This document shows positions 6,517 to 10,328 of a stretch of DNA of 10,328 nucleotides, piece by piece. The stretch covers positions 1 to 10,328 of the forward strand of contig JADGDA010000069.1 in the NCBI GenBank assembly GCA_015228695.1, written 5' to 3'. This DNA is from Alphaproteobacteria bacterium. GTDB lineage: Bacteria; Pseudomonadota; Alphaproteobacteria; Rhodospirillales; Rhodospirillaceae. Position 1 is the stretch's first letter. The number at the start of each line of letters is the position of its first letter. The notes under the pieces are model-generated. The model was given only the letters and a program-made list of their open reading frames with translations. It was not told the DNA's origin and ran no database searches. The position numbers and the translations under genes were made by a program.

Positions 6517-7440
6517 TTACCTCCGGACGGCTCCGGGGCCCTTGCCGAGGACCTGTTCCTTGTCGTCCATGATCCGCCGCAGGATCGGGGTGAGGACGAG
6601 TTCCATGGCCAGTCCCATCTTGCCGCCCGGCACGACCAGGGTGTTGCGGCGGGACATCCAGGATCCGTGCAGCATTTGCAGGAAATAGGGGAAATCCACG
6701 CCGAACCGTTCGGGGGCGCGGAACCGGACCACCACCAGGCTTTCGTCGGCGGTGGGGATGTCGCGGGCAACGATGGGGTCGGAGGTGTCCACCACGGGAA
6801 CCCGCTGGAAGTTGATGTCGGTCAGGGTGAACTGGGGAATGATGGTGTGGACGTAGTCGTACATGCGCCGGAGGATGGTATCCATAACCGCCTCCTCCGA
6901 ATAACCCCGCTCCTTCGTGTCGCGGTGGATTTTTTGAATCCACTCCAGATTGATGACCGGGACCACGCCGATGCTGAGGTCGGCGTACTGGCCGACGTTG
7001 ACGCCGTTCGCCTTGTCCACGACGCACCCGTGCAGGCCCTCGTAGAACAGAAGGTCGGTTCCCTCGGGAATCTCCTCCCACGGGGTGAACTGGCCCGGCC
7101 CGATGCCCAGGTGGCGGTAGGCCTCGGCCTCCTCCTCGTTGTGGATGTACAGACGGCGCTTCCCCCGCCCGCTTTCGCCATAGGTGCGGAGAAGGTCCTC
7201 CAATTCCTGGAACAGGTTGGCCTCCGGCCCGAAATGGCTGAAGCGGCGGCAGCCCTCCAATTCGGCCTCGGCGGTCATTTTCTTCATTTCGGCGCGGTTA
7301 TAGCGGTGGAAGCTGTCGCCCTCGACGACGGCCGGGAGGATTCCCTCGCGGCGGAACACATGGCCGAAGGCTTCCTTGACGGTCGAAGTGCCGGCGCCGG
7401 AAGAGCCGGTGACGACGACGACCGGATATTTTTTCGACAT
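6517..7440 (-). CDS. cbbP: Phosphoribulokinase (class I)
   Basis: Cytosolic kinase of 307 residues that phosphorylates ribulose 5-phosphate with ATP to make ribulose 1,5-bisphosphate, the RubisCO substrate. The P-loop GSSGAGTST is at 12-20. EGDSFHRYNR at 40-49 places D42, H45 and R49 at the same numbers as the catalytic and substrate-binding residues of the Rhodobacter sphaeroides enzyme. LFYEGLHG with E134 and INLEWIQKIHRD with R173 are further family signatures. Length and motifs fit the class I octameric bacterial type, which is typically activated by NADH; that regulation is inferred from the family. The ATG at 7440-7438 is preceded by AGGGGGA and lies 18 bp after the cbbM stop, so the two genes should be co-transcribed. 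The C-terminal KGPGAVRR tail looks like a short lineage-specific extension. Confidence 0.97.
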   Translation of the reverse strand: MSKKYPVVVVTGSSGAGTSTVKEAFGHVFRREGILPAVVEGDSFHRYNRAEMKKMTAEAELEGCRRFSHFGPEANLFQELEDLLRTYGESGRGKRRLYIHNEEEAEAYRHLGIGPGQFTPWEEIPEGTDLLFYEGLHGCVVDKANGVNVGQYADLSIGVVPVINLEWIQKIHRDTKERGYSEEAVMDTILRRMYDYVHTIIPQFTLTDINFQRVPVVDTSDPIVARDIPTADESLVVVRFRAPERFGVDFPYFLQMLHGSWMSRRNTLVVPGGKMGLAMELVLTPILRRIMDDKEQVLGKGPGAVRR

Positions 7441-7458
7441 GGACGGGTCCCCCTGCGC

Positions 7459-8829
7459 CTATTTCAGCACGTCGCGCCAGCGCGGATAGAGTGTGTCGGC
7501 ATCCTTCTGGAACGAGAAGAACGCCCCCGCCAGTTCCGGGTGTTCCTTGGCGTAATCGAGAAGGTCGATCCCGTCGCGCCAGGCGTCGTGGGCCTGTTTC
7601 AGGGAATGGGCACCGGCGACGGGGCCGTCCTTGTGGCCGAAAGCGCCGCCGCCGCTGGTCTGGATGAAGTTGGCATGGCCCAGGTTGGAGAAGAAGCCCG
7701 GCAGACGCAGGGCGTTCATGCCGCCCGAAATGATCGGGGTGGTCGGCTTCATGCCCAGCCAGCCTTGACGGTAGAACGGCCCGTCGGCCTCGTCCCGCTC
7801 CAGCATGTAGGCAATCGCCTTGTCGGAGGGGTCTCCTTCCATCTTGCCGTATCCCATGGTTCCGGTATGGATGCCCGAAGCGCCCTGAAGGCGGGCCATT
7901 TTCAGGTGCACGAAGGCGGTGTAGCCGCGCTTGGACTGGGGCGAGGTGATGGCGCCGTGGCCGGCGCGGTGATAGTGCAGGAACTGCCCCGGAAAGGTCC
8001 GGCGGCAGGTGGTGACCGCCGTCGCGCCCGCGACGAACCCATCCACCAGAAAGGCGACATGGTGGGCGTTCTCGGCGAAGGTCTCCAGGATGTATTCGCC
8101 GCGGGCGATCATCTCGAAGGGGTCGTCGGCGGTGATGTTGGCCGAGAACAGCTTGGCCTGTCCCGTGGTGTCCTGGGCCCGGCGCATGGCGTCGGCCACC
8201 AGACGGATGGTGTCCTTCAGCGGGGCGAAAACCTGATTGCCCTGGGGCTCGTCGTTCTTGATGAAGTCCCCGCCCAGCCAGAAGCTGTGACAGGCGTCGG
8301 CGAACGGCTGCGGACGCAGGCCCAGCTTCGGCTTGATGATGGTGCCGACCACCATGCCGCCGTTCTTTTGCGGCCGTCCCAGAACCCGCCACATGTCCTC
8401 GATGTTCATGGCCGGGCCGTCGAACAGTTGCAGATAGGCGGGGGGAATGTAGAAGTCGAGCATCTGGGCGTTCTCGACATCGCTCATGCCCTGGTTGTTC
8501 CCCACCGTCAGGGTGAGGAACGAGGCGATCATCGCGCGCCCGTCGGTGATGTTGCGGTCGAACAGCTCGATCGGGTAGGCGATCTTCATCAGCGAAGCGG
8601 CCTCGTCGGCTTCGTAGACAAGGGCGTCGACCCCACGGGTGAAGTCGTCGGTGGTGCAGACCTCGACGTTGGTTCCGGTGGAGGATTCCGCCGCGAAATG
8701 CGCCGCCGTCTCCAGATATCCGTACCCTTTTTTCGGCGCCATCCGGTACACGCACAGAACATGACGTCCGCCGGCGATGAGATCCCTCTCGTTCAGGTTC
8801 AGATTCGCGTACCGATTGGATTGGTCCAT
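7459..8829 (-). CDS. cbbM: Form II RubisCO large subunit
   Basis: Form II ribulose-1,5-bisphosphate carboxylase/oxygenase of 456 residues, which fixes CO2 onto ribulose 1,5-bisphosphate to give two 3-phosphoglycerates and needs no small subunit. Active-site positions match R. rubrum numbering: K166 in GTIIKPKLGLRP, carbamylated K191 with D193 and E194 in GGDFIKNDEPQGNQ, H287 in HYHRAGHG, H321 in GIHTGTMG, and loop-6 K329 in YGKMEG. The phosphate-binding SGG (368-370) and GGG (393-395) are present. The start MDQSNRYANLNL aligns with the R. rubrum N-terminus, supporting the ATG at 8829-8827. The protein ends about ten residues earlier than the R. rubrum one, at WRDVLK, beyond the catalytic core. 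It is the first gene before cbbP. No small-subunit gene, activase (cbbQ/O) or cbbR is adjacent. The enzyme is probably catalytically intact and suited to low oxygen or high CO2. Confidence 0.98.
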   Translation of the reverse strand: MDQSNRYANLNLNERDLIAGGRHVLCVYRMAPKKGYGYLETAAHFAAESSTGTNVEVCTTDDFTRGVDALVYEADEAASLMKIAYPIELFDRNITDGRAMIASFLTLTVGNNQGMSDVENAQMLDFYIPPAYLQLFDGPAMNIEDMWRVLGRPQKNGGMVVGTIIKPKLGLRPQPFADACHSFWLGGDFIKNDEPQGNQVFAPLKDTIRLVADAMRRAQDTTGQAKLFSANITADDPFEMIARGEYILETFAENAHHVAFLVDGFVAGATAVTTCRRTFPGQFLHYHRAGHGAITSPQSKRGYTAFVHLKMARLQGASGIHTGTMGYGKMEGDPSDKAIAYMLERDEADGPFYRQGWLGMKPTTPIISGGMNALRLPGFFSNLGHANFIQTSGGGAFGHKDGPVAGAHSLKQAHDAWRDGIDLLDYAKEHPELAGAFFSFQKDADTLYPRWRDVLK

Positions 8830-8851
8830 TGTTCACGCCCTGTCTGATGCC

Positions 8852-8883
8852 GCCTCCGCCGGGACGGTCCTCCGGGGGGACGG
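8852..8883 (-). repeat. Imperfect 16-bp tandem repeat in the cbbM leader
   Basis: On the cbbM sense strand CCGTCCCCCCGGAGGA (8883-8868) is followed directly by CCGTCCCGGCGGAGGC (8867-8852), identical at 13 of 16 positions. Each unit carries a GGAGG Shine-Dalgarno-like core. The nearest unit ends 22 nt before the cbbM start, too far to be its usual ribosome site; AGGGCG closer to the ATG is the more likely one. The repeat could bind a regulator or a protein on the mRNA, or be a chance duplication. Confidence 0.45.
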
Positions 8884-8922
8884 GACTGATGAAACGACCG
8901 TCTGGAACAGAGTGTGCCCGCT

Positions 8923-8940
8923 TTTCCCGGCGCAGGGAAA
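8923..8940. repeat. Inverted repeat TTTCCC-N6-GGGAAA upstream of cbbM
   Basis: Perfect 6-bp arms, TTTCCC (8923-8928) and GGGAAA (8935-8940), flank the six bases GGCGCA. It lies in the predicted 5' leader of cbbM, downstream of the proposed promoter. As DNA it resembles a dyad operator; its inner T and A are 12 bases apart, so it misses the T-N11-A spacing of LysR-type (CbbR) sites by one. As RNA it would form a short hairpin. Confidence 0.4.
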
Positions 8941-8963
8941 CACCCTGTCGAGGCCGGAAGAAA

Positions 8964-8993
8964 ATCATAGGGGTGAAGAAAGGCCCATCCCAA
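8964..8993 (-). promoter_or_regulatory. Predicted sigma70-type promoter for cbbMP
   Basis: Read on the minus strand, TTGGGA (8993-8988) and TATGAT (8969-8964) are separated by 18 bp. The -10 matches the consensus at five of six positions and the -35 at four of six. Initiation near 8957 would give cbbM a leader of roughly 125 nt containing the inverted and tandem repeats. The -35 overlaps a small dyad, CCCAT-CCCA-ATGGG (8984-8997), a possible operator. This is prediction from sequence only. Confidence 0.4.
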
Positions 8994-9081
8994 TGGGTAG
9001 GGTTTTTCGAACGGCGCTCTTGCGTCCGAAAGATCGGGTGCGTTAACGTTGCTCCGGTCGTCATGGCGCGAGGGGGGAGCC

Positions 9082-10179
9082 TTGGCCGGAGGAAAAAAGG
9101 GGGCCGCCATGGCCGTTGCGGCGCTGCTGGCCGTGGGGGAGGCGGGCGCCGGGGATAAGACCGGGGACACGGCTCCGCACCGGCCGGCCGGGGACGCCAC
9201 CCAATCGGGGACGGTGTTCAGCGACGCGCTGACCTGTCTGGACCGTCTGCTTGCCAAACGGGCCAAGGCCCCGGTCGCCATTTCCGGCACCGGAGTGGTC
9301 GATTACACCCAGGGCGTCCTGAACGACAGCAAGGACATGCTGTTGACCGCTCTGTCGCGGATGACCCAGCGCAGCCGGGCCTTCATCTGGCATGATTTCG
9401 ACGGGACCAGCGCCGATTTCAACATGCTGCGGGATTCAAGCGACGCGCAGCGGAAAACGATTCAGCCGTCGGCCGCCTATTACATCCGCAGCGCCGTCAC
9501 CGGTTACGACAAGAACGTTTCCCAGACCAGCCTGCTCGCGACCCTGGCCGCCGACCGGACCACCTATATGGTCAGGGCCTCGGGCAAGGTCGCGAAGTTC
9601 GAGGTCGTCGAGGTCCTAAGCAACGTGGACGTCAAATACAACATCCTCAGCCTGGACATGAATCTGTTCGACGCCGCGACCCGCTCCAACATCCCCGGAG
9701 CCACGGTGACCAACAGCATCGTCATCGAATCCAAGGTCAAGGACGAGGGGGGCGGCGGCGAGTTCGGCAAGGTCGGGCTGCAACTGACGTTGAGCACCGG
9801 CAAGACGGAGGGCCTGCACGCCACGCTGCGGGCCCTGGTGGAGGTCAGTCTGTTGGAACTGCTGGGCCAGCATGCCGGCGTTCCCTATTGGACGTGCCTC
9901 GGCATGGACAGCACCAGCCCGATGACGCGCGCCTACATCCAGAAACAGTTCGAAACCCTGGACGACGCGGGGCGGGTGGTCGCGGTGGTCGACGGGCTGG
10001 TGGCCGCGGGCTATCTGGCCTCGGCGCAGATGTCCGGGAAGGGGTTGACGGACGAGGCGCGCGCGGCCCTGACCCGTTACCAGTCGGAACACGGGTTGAC
10101 CCCCAACGGCCGCATCGACTTCGACACGTTCCTTCTGCTCCAAACAAGGGAAGGCGGCCCAACGTCCCCATCCCCGTAG
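9082..10179 (+). CDS. CsgG/HfaB-like exported protein with C-terminal peptidoglycan-binding-like domain
   Basis: Protein of about 365 residues that resembles the CsgG/HfaB group, which form or accompany outer-membrane export pores for curli or holdfast anchors. The CsgG-like part spans about 45-275: TCLDRLLAKR, GVVDYTQGVLNDSKDMLLTA, AAYYIRSAVTGYDKNV (the 'G.I.gyd' segment), YNILSLDMNLFDAATRSNIP (the strand around the variable loop) and TLRALVEVSLLELLG with VPYWTCL. Residues about 298-353 look like a PG_binding_1 repeat, with VVDGLVAAGYL and ALTRYQSEHGLTPNGRIDF. The start is uncertain. TTG at 9082 has AGGGGGGAG just upstream and gives a signal peptide (AGGKK, hydrophobic AAMAVAALLAVG, then small residues). 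ATG at 9109 has AAGGGGG upstream but loses the basic n-region; TTG at 9049 is the longest option. No lipobox is seen, unlike E. coli CsgG. No curli subunit gene is adjacent. Confidence 0.75.
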   Translation: MAGGKKGAAMAVAALLAVGEAGAGDKTGDTAPHRPAGDATQSGTVFSDALTCLDRLLAKRAKAPVAISGTGVVDYTQGVLNDSKDMLLTALSRMTQRSRAFIWHDFDGTSADFNMLRDSSDAQRKTIQPSAAYYIRSAVTGYDKNVSQTSLLATLAADRTTYMVRASGKVAKFEVVEVLSNVDVKYNILSLDMNLFDAATRSNIPGATVTNSIVIESKVKDEGGGGEFGKVGLQLTLSTGKTEGLHATLRALVEVSLLELLGQHAGVPYWTCLGMDSTSPMTRAYIQKQFETLDDAGRVVAVVDGLVAAGYLASAQMSGKGLTDEARAALTRYQSEHGLTPNGRIDFDTFLLLQTREGGPTSPSP

Positions 10180-10184
10180 GGATC

Positions 10185-10219
10185 CTCGATGGTTCGAGTG
10201 GGGCTGGTTCCTTCCATCG
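10185..10219. terminator. Hairpin-forming spacer between convergent genes
   Basis: Six bases after the CsgG-like stop codon, CTCGA-TGGT-TCGAG (10185-10198) can form a 5-bp hairpin, and alternatively CGATGG (10187-10192) can pair with CCATCG (10214-10219). The spacer separates convergent genes, where a shared terminator is expected. Neither structure has a T-run, so termination is only possible. Confidence 0.25.
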
Positions 10220-10228
10220 GACTCCGCA

Positions 10229-10328
10229 TCATGCCACCGCCTGCAGGCCCTTCTTGGCGACCAACGTGAGCAGCTTGAGAGAAGCGCCGCGCGGGTGCTT
10301 CTCGCCGCGCTCCCACTGGCTGACAAGG
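10229..10328 (-). CDS. C-terminus of an XRE-family HTH protein, antitoxin-like (partial)
   Basis: The last 100 bp encode, on the minus strand, the final 33 residues of a protein that enters from the right edge. The visible part holds LVSQWERGEKHPRGASLKLL followed by TLVAKKGLQAVA and a TGA stop at 10231-10229. 'SQWERGEK.P.G.SLKLL' is the recognition helix and following helix of XRE/HTH_3 regulators, and an end at this point is typical of the short antitoxin-type proteins found next to RelE/ParE or HigB toxins. In such pairs the toxin gene is often just upstream, which here would be beyond the window. The HTH assignment is clear from sequence; the toxin-antitoxin role is inference. It converges with the CsgG-like gene, 49 bp apart. 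Confidence 0.85.
   Translation of the reverse strand, partial: LVSQWERGEKHPRGASLKLLTLVAKKGLQAVA

Noticed and set aside
3210..6572. A 1120-codon plus-strand open frame
   Set aside because: It lies antisense to clpA, clpS and the lipoprotein gene, whose protein motifs are unmistakable. Long antisense frames are common in GC-rich genes with biased third positions, and its translation shows no family-like domain.
6352..8847. An 831-codon plus-strand open frame
   Set aside because: It is the antisense shadow of cbbP and cbbM, with composition typical of reverse-complement coding DNA and no recognisable motif.
8984..9005. CCCAT-CCCA-ATGGG hairpin followed by TTTTT on the plus strand, resembling a terminator
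   Set aside because: The stem is only 5 bp, the T-run is separated from it by several bases, and no plus-strand gene lies upstream to terminate. The dyad is noted instead as a possible operator at the cbbM promoter.
9041..9048. Palindrome CGTTAACG before the CsgG-like gene as an operator
   Set aside because: An 8-bp palindrome is expected by chance at this scale and the flanking bases do not extend it.
7298..9064. A 588-codon minus-strand frame overlapping cbbM and reaching into its leader
   Set aside because: It runs in another frame through the whole of cbbM; the cbbM frame carries every RubisCO active-site residue. The ATG in its leader part coincides with the predicted -10 element.
10181..10220. 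A tRNA-like GGTTCGAG stretch after the CsgG-like gene as a tRNA remnant or attachment site
   Set aside because: No matching acceptor or anticodon stem could be built around it, and it does not match the tRNA-Gln at 1881-1954 beyond the few bases common to T loops.

Overview
The window comes from a GC-rich proteobacterium, most likely an alphaproteobacterium of the Rhodospirillales kind. The form II RubisCO keeps exactly the residue numbering of the Rhodospirillum rubrum enzyme (K166, K191, D193, E194, H287, K329), it is paired with a class I (bacterial hexamer-type) phosphoribulokinase, and ClpS sits directly upstream of ClpA as in many alphaproteobacteria. This placement rests on protein resemblance read by eye, not on a database search.

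Left part (1-1960). The 5' end of a minus-strand gene runs off the left edge; it encodes an N-terminal membrane segment and may be TamB-like. Diverging from it on the plus strand is a 503-residue Fic-domain protein with an N-terminal AbiEi-like (type IV antitoxin-like) winged-helix region. A complete tRNA-Gln(CUG) on the minus strand points its 3' end at the 3' end of the Fic gene, 54 bp away, so the Fic gene may be accessory DNA beside a tRNA.

Central part (2038-8829). Six genes lie on the minus strand in transcription order: cbbM (form II RubisCO), cbbP (phosphoribulokinase), an orphan lipoprotein, clpS, clpA and a ChaN-like lipoprotein. cbbM and cbbP are 18 bp apart and make the two enzymes unique to the Calvin cycle: CbbP makes ribulose 1,5-bisphosphate and CbbM carboxylates it. 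clpS and clpA are 6 bp apart and form the N-degron adaptor and unfoldase of the ClpAP protease. clpA and the ChaN-like gene overlap by one base (TAGTG). The cbb pair and the clp group are separated by 82 and 57 bp gaps around the lipoprotein, so whether all six form one transcript is open. No cbbR regulator lies next to cbbM.

Right part (8830-10328). A 252-bp region between cbbM and a divergent plus-strand gene holds a plausible sigma70-type promoter for cbbM, an inverted repeat and an imperfect 16-bp tandem repeat. The divergent gene encodes a probable exported CsgG/HfaB-like protein with a C-terminal peptidoglycan-binding-like domain. The last 100 bp encode the C-terminus of an XRE-family helix-turn-helix protein on the minus strand, of the kind often paired with RelE/HigB toxins, running in from the right edge.

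No stretch over 300 bp lacks a gene. I saw no CRISPR array, insertion sequence or prophage gene. I did not find convincing evidence of an undescribed system; the best leads are the AbiEi-Fic fusion beside the tRNA, the CsgG-like/peptidoglycan-binding protein, and the cbbM leader.
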